This document shows positions 19,859 through 64,000 of a stretch of 64,000 nucleotides of DNA, piece after piece; position 1 is the first letter of the stretch; the number at the start of each line of letters is the position of its first letter. Below the pieces are notes generated by a model. It was not told the DNA's origin, made no database searches, and saw only the letters and a program-made list of their open reading frames with translations. The DNA comes from Glandiceps talaboti (lineage: Eukaryota > Hemichordata > Enteropneusta > Spengelidae): NCBI RefSeq assembly GCF_964340395.1, contig NC_135571.1, positions 8,037,953 through 8,101,952 of the forward strand, in the 5' to 3' direction. A program made the position numbers and the translations under genes.

Positions 19859-20168
19859 TAGACTCTCTCACAGTCCTCGGAGCATCGCATTGCGAAAAGG
19901 GTTGTTTTGTATGTATCGATATCTACTACATAATTGTACTGTGGGCCCTCATCGACTACATAGAGGTAATCATTTGTTGACGTGTCACTGCGATGCCCTT
20001 TGGGGCATTGCAATAGCACGGAATCGCAGTAACATGTCAACAAATGATTAGCCCTATGTAGTCAATGAGGGCCCACAGTACAAGGATATTCTAGTACAAT
20101 TATTGGGTAGATATTGGTACATACAAAACAGCTAATAGTGATGCTCCCGAGGACTGTGAGAGAGTCTA
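19859..20168. mobile_element. Foldback MITE (family 1), ~310 bp
   Basis: Terminal arms TAGACTCTCTCACAGTCCTC (left) and its reverse complement (right, ending 20168) continue inward for over 100 bases, including TGTACTGTGGGCCCTCAT.. and AATCATTTGTTGAC... pairing with GTCAACAAATGATT..ATGAGGGCCCACAGTAC. Related truncated pieces lie at about 24300-24360 and 38285-38405. Non-autonomous; no transposase seen. Confidence 0.8.
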
Positions 20169-20185
20169 TTATTGTGTTTAATAAT

Positions 20186-20350
20186 TAAAGGAGTATGTTT
20201 TAGTCCTGGGTCATCACATTACTGTTATCTTTAATAAGGAGTACATCAGATAGTTCTTTTGTTCTGAGACAACTTTTCCTGTAGCTCAGCCAAAAAAACC
20301 CCAACATTTTTCACACCTAGATACTAATCCTAATCTGAAGTTGGCCTTTA
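20186..20350. repeat. Dispersed ~155-bp repeat, copy 2
   Basis: Blocks GTTTTAGTCCTGGGTCATCA, ACTGTTATCTTTAA, TTGTTCTGAGACAAC, TTTTTCACACCTAG and TAATCCTAATC in the same order as 19217-19375 and 34659-34812. Confidence 0.6.
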
Positions 20351-20395
20351 GGTACAGTGAATGTGTAATTGGCATGTGTCAATGATAGCGATTAT

Positions 20396-20664
20396 CAGTG
20401 CGCCCTCTAGTGATAGCCAAATTTTGTTGTTGTGAGTCAAAGTGAGAAAAACTGGGATTTCTTGTGAGTCACCACATAGTAAGAGATAGGGGAACACCAA
20501 ATGTTGGTGTATCACTAGAAATTGTGTGCGTCAGTGGCACGTCAAATTGGCTTAGAGGGCACACTGGTCACCACATAGTAAGAGAGAGTGAAACACCAAA
20601 TTTTGGTGCATCACTAGAATTGTGTACATCAGTGGCATGTCAAATTAGCTTAGAGGGCACACTG
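20396..20664. mobile_element. hAT-like MITE (family 2), 269 bp, copy 1
   Basis: Ends are CAGTGCGCCCTCTA and its near inverse TTAGAGGGCACACTG. The flanking 8-mers GCGATTAT and GTAATCAT differ only by transitions, consistent with an old 8-bp target duplication. An internal unit (CACCACATAGTAAGAGA..ACACCAAATTTTGGTG) is present twice. Same length (269) as the copy at 38678. No ORF. Confidence 0.75.
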
Positions 20665-20674
20665 GTAATCATTA

Positions 20675-21110
20675 TATTTATACCATACTCAAGCCAAGTT
20701 ATTGTCTTTGAACAGAAAATATGGATTATATACCCTGGTTGTTTTAAGTCACGACAAGCCATACCTACATAACTGGTTTTGTGGTACTAGAAATCAAAAT
20801 CAAAATGTTTTAAATTGTCATTATTTCTCCAAATTTTTCCTTAATTATGCCTGAGGAGGTATAATTATATTATTCCTCAATATTTTTCTTCATTTGGCTG
20901 GAAAATACACGTGGCCTGCTGCTTCAGGGTTCGGTTCTACTTTTCTTGCTACTCGTAGTGACAAGGTCCCTTAGGTCACTCGTATTTTCCTTGCCTGAAT
21001 GAAGAAAAATATGTGGGAATATATTGGTATATTTTATTGTCAATTAAATCCATCAAGTTTTATAACTATGGTCCATATATGGGCATGTGTCAGATGATTA
21101 TCAAATAAAA
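20675..21110. mobile_element. Dispersed ~0.4-kb repeat with foldback core (family 3), copy 1
   Basis: The order of blocks (ACCATACTCAAGCCAAGTT, AATATGGATTATATACCCTGG, then a foldback at 20870-21021 with TTTTTCTTCATTTGGCTGG / GCCTGAATGAAGAAAAAT) is repeated at 24930-25345 and, inverted, at 27679-28010. The foldback spacer differs between copies. Confidence 0.65.
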
Positions 21111-21181
21111 TAAAATATTTTAATCGTCTTCAATGTTTTGTCTATTGGCTCAGTAGATCATCCTTCATTTTTTCACTTACC

Positions 21182-21187
<6 letters not shown>

Positions 21188-21250
<63 letters not shown>
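21188..21250. repeat. (GT)n microsatellite
   Basis: About 30 GT dinucleotides. Confidence 0.97.
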
Positions 21251-21251
<1 letters not shown>

Positions 21252-21339
21252 ATGCACGTGTGTGTCTATGTCTATATCTTTGTTTTTCTTTATCTTTGGT
21301 AGGCTGGCTGTATATATAAATGACCATTCATTCAATCAT

Positions 21340-21366
21340 CTCTGTCTGTCTGTCTGTCTGACTGTA

Positions 21367-21410
<44 letters not shown>

Positions 21411-21442
21411 CATCCATCCATCCATCTGTCTGTCTGTCAGTC
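21340..21442. repeat. (CTGT)n with CATC tetramers
   Basis: Tetranucleotide repeat CTGT, interrupted by CCATCCATCCATCCAT. Confidence 0.95.
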
Positions 21443-21594
21443 TGTAAAGTGTATGTTAACAAGGTAAATTTGCATGCAGGTCTGGTAGATAACATCAAAC
21501 ATCAATAACTCTCCTTAGCCAAAAAAAAGGTCAAGACAGTTGATTTGTCCTGAGCTGTACTTGGACTTTTGGGCAATAATTTGAGTTTGGATTT

Positions 21595-21680
21595 GAGCCT
21601 TTCCCCATCAACCGCTCCCCCCCCCCACCTTTCCCCATCGACCCCCCCCCCCACCTTTCCCCATCGACCCCCCCCCCACT
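21595..21680. repeat. C-rich 30-bp direct repeat
   Basis: Three units of CCTTTCCCCATCGACC followed by long C runs. G-run-rich on the minus strand, so quadruplex-capable. Confidence 0.7.
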
Positions 21681-21879
21681 ATGAACAAAATAAATAAAAA
21701 ATAAATAAAGAGATAAAAAAAATATGTGACACATGTACAGGACTGTAAATAATAGCTACAAAAATTTGGACAGCTACCACACTGTGTTTGGTTGTTAGGT
21801 AATGTCAAATGTCAGTTCTTTAGGAGATATAGCTAGATATATTAAAACTGACATACATATAGTCACACACACGAACTAC

Positions 21880-22700
21880 AGCGCACTATAAAAGGCTGTG
21901 TGTGATCTGTTTGTCCGTTTGTTCAGTTTTAGATTTATGTAAATTATAGTATAGGTGTAACGATCGCCAATTACAAGCGAGAACTGACATCATTAACTTT
22001 GATTGAACAATACCATCTCGATATTAAAGAGGTGAAGTAATTTATTTTTACCGCTGTCGGACAGTTCCCATAGCAACGCCACGGCGTCCTCTACGTCCCT
22101 AGGCCCCGACATGCAACAGGTGTCTGTCTGTGAACCATGACCCATATAAACGGGCATTCACGTCCCTACACTATAAAATCTCAATAAAAGGCCTGCGTTT
22201 GTATTTGTTTTGTCGCCTAGTTTGACTGTTTTGATATGCCAAAGCCTATTAACAATAATCGAACAATAAACGGCTATCGATTGATCTGACGGGTACATAC
22301 ATTACCATATATTAGCATATCATTACGCATGGCAATAATGTTTCCATGAGCGGTAACTTGAGTATCAAATCACTGCCAGCCGAGGACCACGTTAAAATTT
22401 CATTATTTTCGTGATATTTTGGAGCTATTTGAATGATAATGGGTTGAAATGTGACGGGAGGTAACCCTCGATATTATTTTATCAATTTATTCCGTCCAAA
22501 AAATGGATATTTCGCTCATTTGTTAGATAAATTGTGTGTGTTTACGGGACTGATCTGAACAGCGGGTGAGCTTCGTCGATCAACACAAACGCCATCGAGA
22601 AGTTTGTGGAAATTCAACGTTGGAGAGATCAAGAATAACATTTTGACCACGAAGTGTGTTTTTTTAATCGTGGTTTTATCGTGGATTTACATCATTCCAA
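21880..22700 (+). promoter_or_regulatory. Putative promoter and 5' UTR of the EF-hand gene
   Basis: TATA-like words lie at 21889 (CTATAAAAGG) and 22171 (CTATAAAATC). The sequence between about 22050 and 22650 has more CpG and fewer simple repeats than the rest of the window. The transcription start is not fixed. Confidence 0.4.
22064..22077 (+). promoter_or_regulatory. RFX X-box motif upstream of the EF-hand gene
   Basis: GTTCCCATAGCAAC matches the X-box consensus GTHNYYATRRNAAC at every position and is a near palindrome. It lies about 640 bases upstream of the EF-hand gene start codon, in a stretch (21950-22650) that is richer in CpG than its surroundings and likely to be the promoter. RFX factors with X-boxes drive ciliary genes in animals. 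Confidence 0.6.
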
Positions 22701-57073
<34,373 letters not shown>

Positions 57074-59358
57074 AGACAAGAACACCAACATATCACACAC
57101 TACAGTAATATGAAGACAGGCAAACCAACATATCAAGTACTCCAGTAATTTCAAGTCTGTAACTATAGAATCCTTTTTATGAAATGATAGAAAACAGTGT
57201 TTATTCGTACAGTAGGGTTTGAGAACATATTAGAATGGATTGCTTTGTAGTGTCCAGTTTGGAAGAACCTCTGACATATTATTATGATAGTAGCGTCACT
57301 TAGCCTTACTAAAGTGCTGTTGTATAACCCCAGAGTGGGGTGGGATGGGGTGGATTTGGGTGGGGAGGGTTGCAGTCCCATGAAATGTTATACAGGTATG
57401 TGCCACCCAAATGGGTCACTTTTTCGTGAAAAAAAACCTTAACATGGATCGACTCGATGAGGTTTGCTAATTATTTGGTCCATAACATAGGAAACGTTGT
57501 CATGCTTTAAAAAATACCTTCACAGCATCAGAATACAGGTATTTGACCAGGTAATTGTGACTGGAAATCTCTAACAATGGATCTGTGTTTAGGTTATACA
57601 TCATTAGTAGATGTGTTGAACCTCAGACCACTAATGAACTTGGGCCACACATCCCTGTCTGACCACCCACCCCCCACCCCCACCCCACTCCCACTACAGC
57701 AAGGTTAAAATGCAACAAACTGTGTCAGGTTGTGGTAAATAGTAAACCTCAAAGCAATCCATTGCAACAGGAAGTACTTCACACTTATTTGTTAAAATAA
57801 GCATTTCTTGTCAACAAATATTTTGCTATATCAAGGATTCATTTTTGCTATAGACTTTTAATTTGCACAGTACCTAGTAGATGATGGAAATTTTGATGAT
57901 GGAGTTTTTCTATTGCTGCAAAACAATCACCAACATCTTTATGATACAATTACATCCGTCCACTTTTACTTTCACTCGAAAGTATCGAAACAAATATAAT
58001 ATTTTTACATTCCAATATGTAAAGTATGCACACTTCAGAATTAGTATAGCAAAACCTTAGTACCACTCAGTGATCATACTCAGGATGTTTACTACCCCAA
58101 AATACGAGACAAGGAGGGGGAGGGAGCACTGGTAAAATTAAATAATTTCACACCCCCATATGCTGTAACTTGAACAATATTTTTCAGAAGTTCTTGGAGA
58201 ACATTAAATGTGTATGATATGCACAGTCTTTCCGCGGCCCTTCGATATTTCAGCTGTATCAAGACTCCAGTAATTTACAATTTGTTGATACCATCTTCAT
58301 AACTAATGTACAAATGGACATCAAACTTGTGTACACAATACCATCAACAAGTTGTGAAGATGTAAAGATGTTGTTGTCATTCCTGATGTTAAGTTTTGGA
58401 ATTCAGTCGTACACCACTATATCTTGAAGAAGACATCCCATGTGGGGTCGAAAAGTTGGTAGTAAAGTTTTAATGTAGTCTAAAGAAAGACTTGCCAACA
58501 TTTTTATCTCAAGTCCATGACTCCCAATTCTCTGTACCTGAAATGCAATATTACTACCGAGGTGCATCATAAAAATAACAAACATTCAATTTCTTAATCG
58601 ACACCATAACTTCCGCTCCACACCTTTCACATGCATTAGTATAGGCATGTGTGAGAATAAGTCGACCTTTTCTTGTTCTATTTTGACCCTCTATCTTGAG
58701 GTAAAATGCTATTACAGGTACTGAGAATAAGTCAACCTTCTTGTTCTATTTTGACCCTCTAGCATGAGGTAAAATGCTATTACAGGTACTGAGAATTGAG
58801 TCATCATTATAGCTGGACTGACTGTAGTTCTCATGACAAGCAAATAAGGACTGAACCGATAAAAGTTTGGTGAATCAAATTTTAGATCTTGGACGAGACT
58901 CTAAGATCTATAATCAAATTAAGAAAGATATTGTTTCAGTTACAACTACTAGGATAGTATGATACTTTTAACAAAATGCTAACTTTTCAACGTACTATTA
59001 ACCCTATCCAAAATTTGAAAGCAGTACTAGAAAGATTGAACAAAAATGATGTTATACTTCTTTACTTTATTTTTTGTTTTTGTTTTAGGGGAGGGGTTAA
59101 TGAAATTGGTACAAATTGTCTCAAAATGATAAAGTATATTTCGATACCAGTTCTGTCTATTGGGTTTAAAGTGACATGTGTTGTAGATCGAGTGATAGAC
59201 TTGTACATCTAGTATTTTATATTGTTGATATCTATATGTATAGTAGATTTTGTATTGATTTGTAGAATATTGTGACATTCTAGACTATAAGGTCAGATTT
59301 GTATGTGTATGTCCTTTTCTTTACACAAACACACACATGCAACACACACATTTTTACA
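57074..59358 (+). other. 3' flank of the EF-hand gene
   Basis: Probably 3' UTR at first. G-rich (57330-57372) and C-rich (57663-57705) runs, a two-copy 74-base direct repeat (58652-58795, TTTTGACCCTCTAxxxTGAGGTAAAATGC), and a TCGAAAAGTTGG stem-loop remnant at 58425-58460. No gene seen. Confidence 0.5.
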
Positions 59359-59545
59359 TTATGTACACACACACATACATACATACATACATACATATAC
59401 ACATACATACATACATACATACATACATACATACATACATACATACATACATACATACATGCACGCACGCATGCACGCACACACACAAACACACACACAC
59501 AAGCATACACACACACACACACACTCATATACACACATATACATA
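59359..59545. repeat. (ACAT)n then (AC)n microsatellite
   Basis: ACAT tetramers, a GCACGCACGCATGCACGC section, then AC dinucleotides. Confidence 0.96.
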
Positions 59546-60960
59546 CAAACTATAGAGAGTTTAAGTTGTCATATATTACTATTAGTCTATTGAAGTGTAC
59601 ATACAACTTTATTACACCTTTTTTTCAATTCCACAATTTCATTGATTGTTGAATATTTTAAACATTCTGAACTGTTGTTTTTGTGTGATAACTTATATCA
59701 GAAACACAGATAAACTCTCATACAAGTTTGTAATATATTGAAATAATAATGATATTGCTTTTTGTGTGTTTTGAACTATATGAGAGTTTAGATGCCAGTA
59801 CGAAAATTTTGTTCCATTTTGTTGTCTTTAAAAAAGTAATTTCCTTATGCTTTATAAATTTCCTATTAGATTTGGCACACAGAAACCAGTATGAAACTAC
59901 ACATTCTACACTTTAAGTTAGAATAATTCCAATTTCTTGCCTCATTTTTCTAAATGAAATTAACCGCTGCCGTTTAAACGTACCTCTACCAGACGTAGGC
60001 AAGTGAGCACCAATATTTTGTTGTTTCCATTCCATGGAGTCTGCAAGGTGGCACGTTAGTCTGTAAGATGTGCCATGACAGGGCGCCCTCACACATTGGT
60101 TAGCCTTTTCAGAGGAGGCCAGTGAGGGTGGAACGACATCACGACATAGCGTATCTTACAGTTGAGGTGACATGTTTATTTCATATATACACAAAATGTA
60201 GCAAGAAACTGTATTCATTCAATCTTGTTATCTTAAAGTGTAGCATATTGTCCAGTTTCTTATTGGTTTCTGTGTGGTTGTATCAAATTCAAACAGAAAG
60301 AGTGAACTGTAATATGCAACATGCTGTAGTTTATTTTACAGACAAGATTTTAGAAAGTTTCTAGTGAGTTAGATTAAAGGACATTTTATGTGTATGTGTG
60401 CATATGAAATAACTTGTGAGGAATGAAAATTTGTTCTACTCCATTTTGTTGATAGAGGGCAGTGTTGTGTATAAAAGTATTTGACAAGACTGTAAGCATG
60501 CATTTTCTTGTATCTATATTACCAGTAAGAAATCAGTCTTTCCAAAAACATGTTACGATAATTTGTTGCTTTAATAATATTTGTATTTTGAGTGTGTGTA
60601 TTTTTAACAGCATTATTTTGTTTTGAGTCCCGAATCAAATTCGGACGTTAATTATTCTGCCAATTTTATAAACTTTATGTTTTCAGAATGCATAGGATTG
60701 TAAATAGTTGGTTTTTTTGTTGGCCATGTTTTGATCTCTTATGGTAAAGAATTGATGTTAACATGCCCTTAAATTTAAGAAGAAGAAAAAATGTTTTGCA
60801 GAGATTGAATTTTTAGATGCATGAGGGTAATGTGTTCAGTCAATACTATTGTTTATAATATTTTGGTTTTCAACCCTGTTGTATGTTTTTGATGTCCAGA
60901 TTCCCACCTTTGGTAGGTGTTACCGATGGTAGAAGTTCCTATCCTTGTTTATACTTCTGT
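59546..60960. other. Intergenic, nothing recognised
   Basis: AT-rich DNA. A short inverted pair AAACTCTCAT / ATGAGAGTTT lies at 59711-59790. A GGGCGCCCTCACACAT stretch at 60078-60093 resembles part of the 19602-19738 foldback. Confidence 0.45.
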
Positions 60961-60969
60961 CAGCATACG

Positions 60970-61800
60970 TCATACTACACCAGATATGTGGTTTGGATGT
61001 CAGCATCATATACTGGGGTTTTGCTTAGAATATCAGCATCATATTATGGATGTGCTCAAGATATGTTACCATCGTATACTGGGTATGTGCTCAAGATATG
61101 TTAGCATCATACACTGGGTATGTGCTCATGATGTTAGCATCATACACTGGGTATGTGCTCATGATGTTAGCATCATACACTGGGTATGTGCTCATGATGT
61201 TAGCATCGTATACTGGGTATGTGCTCAAGATATGTTAGCATCATACACTGGGTATGTGCTCTTGATGTTAGCATCATACACTGGGTATGTGCTCATGATG
61301 TTAGCATCGTATACTGGGTATGTGCTCAAGATATGTTAGCATCATACACTGGGTATGTACTCATGATGTTAGCATCATACACTGGGTATGTGCTCATGAT
61401 GTTAGCATCGTACACTGGGTATGTGCTCATGATGTTAGCATCATACACTGGGTATGTGCTCATGATGTTAGCATCGTACATTGGGTATGTGCTCATGATG
61501 TTAGCATCGTACACTGGGTATGTGCTCATGATGTTAGCATCGTACATTGGGTATGTGCTCATGATGTTAGCATCGTACATTGGGTATGTGCTCATGATGT
61601 TAGCATCATACACTGGGTATGTGCTCATGATGTTAGCATCATACACTGGGTATGTGCTCATCATGTTAGTATCATACACTGGGTATGTGCTCATCATGTT
61701 AGCATCATACACTGGGTATGTGTTCATGATGTTAGCATCGTACACTGGGTATGTGCTTAGGATGTCAACATTGTATTTTGGGTATGTGCTCATGATGTTA
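60970..61800. repeat. 33-bp minisatellite (with 35-bp variants), about 24 copies
   Basis: Unit GTTAGCATCATACACTGGGT plus ATGTGCTCATGAT. Most units are 33 bases, so frames stay open on both strands. A few units carry AAGATATGTTAGC (35 bases) and shift the frame, which breaks the pseudo-ORFs. No start context, splice signal or codon pattern supports translation. Confidence 0.95.
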
Positions 61801-62690
61801 TTTAGATGCTCCAGATCTTATTCTGGGTATGTTGGGTTATTATTAGCCTCATACATGTCCTCCATACTTCAAACCAATTCATAGCATATAAGCATAGCCC
61901 TTACCTGCAACAGTAAATATTACAAAACCTAGCTATTCTGAATATTCAAGTAACACAAAGTGTATGAATTGTTGTTTTTTAAAAACAAGTTCAGTGAAAT
62001 GTTAGCTGACATCATGCCAATTTCATGACCAGTTAATATACATATACCTTTGCCTAACAAACACCCATCAAGACATTGGAAGTCAGAAATCTTTCATCTA
62101 TACTCCATAAACATAGCATATATGTTATCAAATGAGTTGTTGATTTAGTGTATAATTTTATTTTGTTGCGGTGCTGTCAACTTCAACATGTCAATTACTT
62201 TTTTTGTAAATTTTTCAAATGACTTTAAAACAAACTGTATATAATATTTAATGTTACACAAATGAATTAATGCATCGTGCATTATGTTAATTGCATGTTT
62301 TAAACAGCCCCCTTTTCTAACGTTAGATCTTATAGGTTTGGGATATGAAGCTGCCTTTATATTTGTGTGAAATTTCCATGTCAAATAATCTGTTCAAAGC
62401 AATTTTGTTCTGCTGCCAGAGTGTGTTACTAAATAAAGAGTCAGGTGATATGAAAAGATACTTTGCATGTGTTATTATTTTACTATTTTTGGAAGCAACC
62501 AGTGCACTGGTAGCACAGTGGGCTCAGACTTATAGTTAGACACGTTTATATGAAAAACTAATTTTAACAATAAATACTGACAAACATGGATGACAGTAAT
62601 TTACATATTAATATCAACAAATGCTTCTAGGCAACATGAAATACAAAAACTATATGAGAACTGGTGACTGGAAAAAAACATCAAAACACA
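61801..62690. other. Intergenic, nothing recognised
   Basis: AT-rich DNA without repeats or coding frames of note. Confidence 0.45.

Positions 62691-62776
<86 letters not shown>
62691..62776. repeat. (CT)n microsatellite
   Basis: About 40 CT dinucleotides. Confidence 0.97.
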
Positions 62777-62814
62777 GGGTGTTAAAGTGTCTTCTCTTAA
62801 CTTATAATTATAAA

Positions 62815-62872
62815 CACATACATACATACATACACACACATACATACATACACACACATACATACATATAAA
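62815..62872. repeat. (ATAC)n microsatellite
   Basis: ATAC tetramers interrupted by ACAC. Confidence 0.93.
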
Positions 62873-63247
62873 CACAAACAGTGAGGGAAGCTTTACTACC
62901 TCAGTATTACTGGATATTTCCTACACCTCAAAAGTTTTTCAATTTAATGAATGTGCAGTCTGCAATATTACTAAGAAACGTTGGTAAATTTATATACAAA
63001 GCAATGTACTTAAGAGAGGAATTCTATTCCAGCTAATGTCATTACACTCTTTCTGCTTGATGTATTATATTATTTTTTGGTCACGTAGGCCTGTGGCCTG
63101 TAGTGATAATAAACATATTATATTATTAAAAAAAATATAAACACAAAAATCGTCTCATACTTGAGAGACTTCGTTGCTTGGACATATATCATTGTTGGCT
63201 CAGAAGTGAACACTACAAGCCAAAGAAATATATGGATATAAAGGTAA

Positions 63248-64000
63248 GGTCAAAAAAGGTGAAATTGGAACCCTTTGGACTGCAAAAACGCTTTATTAGG
63301 TAAGAGTTGAAAAATGTGACCTTTTTTGTGTGTAACCGATAATAACGTGTCCATGGCCAAACAAAACCATCTGTTTTACGTTTCATAATGTCAAACATGT
63401 AATTTAGAGCGGTTTTTGAAAATTTAAAATCAATATTTCTGAAAAAATTAATGAAAAATGTCATATTTCCGTTAAAAACCTAAGTTAAAGATTTCTTACA
63501 ACTCACAACACTTTAATTTAACTCGCAACACTTTAATTTATGCATTTATAATGATAGGTCAACTGTAGAGGGCAGTATACATCGCCAAAAGTCGATTTCT
63601 TCACAAAGGTCAAAAAAGGAAAAATTGGGGCCGTTTGGACTGCAAAAACGACTTATTGCGTAATAGTTGAAAAATGCTACTTTTTTGTGTATAACCGATA
63701 ATAACGTGTCCATGGCCAAACCAAATCATCTCTTTTACGTTTCATGATATCAAACATGTAATTTAGAGCGTTTTTTGAAAAATAAAAATCAATATTTCTG
63801 AAAAAATGAATAGAAAAATTAATGAAATATGCCATATTTCCGTTATAAACCTAAATTAAAGATTTCTTACAACTCGCAACACTTCAATTAAACTCGCAAC
63901 ACTTTAATTTATGCATTTATAATGATAGGTCATCTGTAAAAGGCAGTTATACATCGCCAAAAGTCGATTTCTTCACAGAGGTCAGAAAAGGCGAAATTGG
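63248..64000. repeat. Satellite-like tandem repeat, period ~360-372 bp, continuing past the window
   Basis: GGTCAAAAAAGG starts units at 63248 and 63608, with a third start (GGTCAGAAAAGG) at 63980. Shared blocks include TTTGGACTGCAAAAACG, AACCGATAATAACGTGTCCA, TTTTACGTTTCAT, CAAACATGTAATTTAGAGCG and CATCGCCAAAAGTCGATTTC. About two full units are visible. Confidence 0.92.

Noticed and set aside
61219-61884. 221-codon frame with LASYTGYVLMM repeats
   Set aside because: Product of a 33-bp minisatellite. The opposite strand is equally open, 35-base units break the frame, and there is no splice or start context.

Overview
The window is nuclear DNA of a multicellular animal. It has spliced genes with GT/AG introns, an RNA-splicing factor with animal-type exons, a TRIM2/3-like RING/B-box/filamin/NHL gene pair, an intact two-ORF LINE, a tRNA-derived SINE, and very many microsatellites and short foldback elements. 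AT-rich introns, a tandem TRIM-NHL pair and abundant TACATGTA-like sequence suggest a marine invertebrate, for example an invertebrate deuterostome (lancelet or hemichordate type) or a lophotrochozoan. The species cannot be fixed from the sequence alone. No bacterial-type operon, CRISPR array or integrated prophage is visible.

Layout: (1) 1-12.8 kb holds two tandem minus-strand TRIM genes. Copy A (1-1146) runs off the left edge and copy B (9353-11698) is complete in one exon. They arose from a duplication that also covers about 0.7-1 kb of 5' flank. Between them lie a full-length LINE (about 3180-7513, minus strand) seated in a (TATG)n microsatellite and a 65-bp minisatellite. (2) 15.05-19.15 kb holds the last four coding exons of the spliceosomal factor YJU2 (CCDC94) on the plus strand. 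Its first exon(s) were not found in the window. (3) 19.2-22.0 kb is intergenic and rich in foldback elements. (4) 22.7-57.07 kb is a 12-exon plus-strand gene that I assembled exon by exon with consistent splice phases. It encodes a 619-residue protein with one canonical EF-hand, whose Ca-loop is split by an intron, and two degenerate EF-hands. A perfect RFX X-box lies about 0.64 kb upstream, which hints at a ciliary or sperm role. (5) 57.1-64 kb is 3' UTR or intergenic DNA with a 33-bp minisatellite and, at the right edge, a satellite with a period of about 360-372 bp.

The most notable non-coding feature is at 47309-47950, in a large intron of the EF-hand gene. Twelve 55-bp tandem units each carry a CTCF-type core (CCACTAGGTGGCAG, 11 perfect and 1 near-perfect), all in the same orientation. 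Three interspersed hAT-like MITEs (20.4, 38.7 and 42.4 kb) also carry a 13/14 match to the CTCF consensus at one end, so repeats may be spreading insulator-type sites here. Other items of interest are a UAAUG stop-start junction between the LINE ORFs, a YY1-like motif at the LINE 5' end, an 11-residue repeat copy-number difference between the TRIM paralogues, a tandem array of decoy 3' splice sites leading into one EF-gene exon, and a 370-bp near-perfect palindrome.
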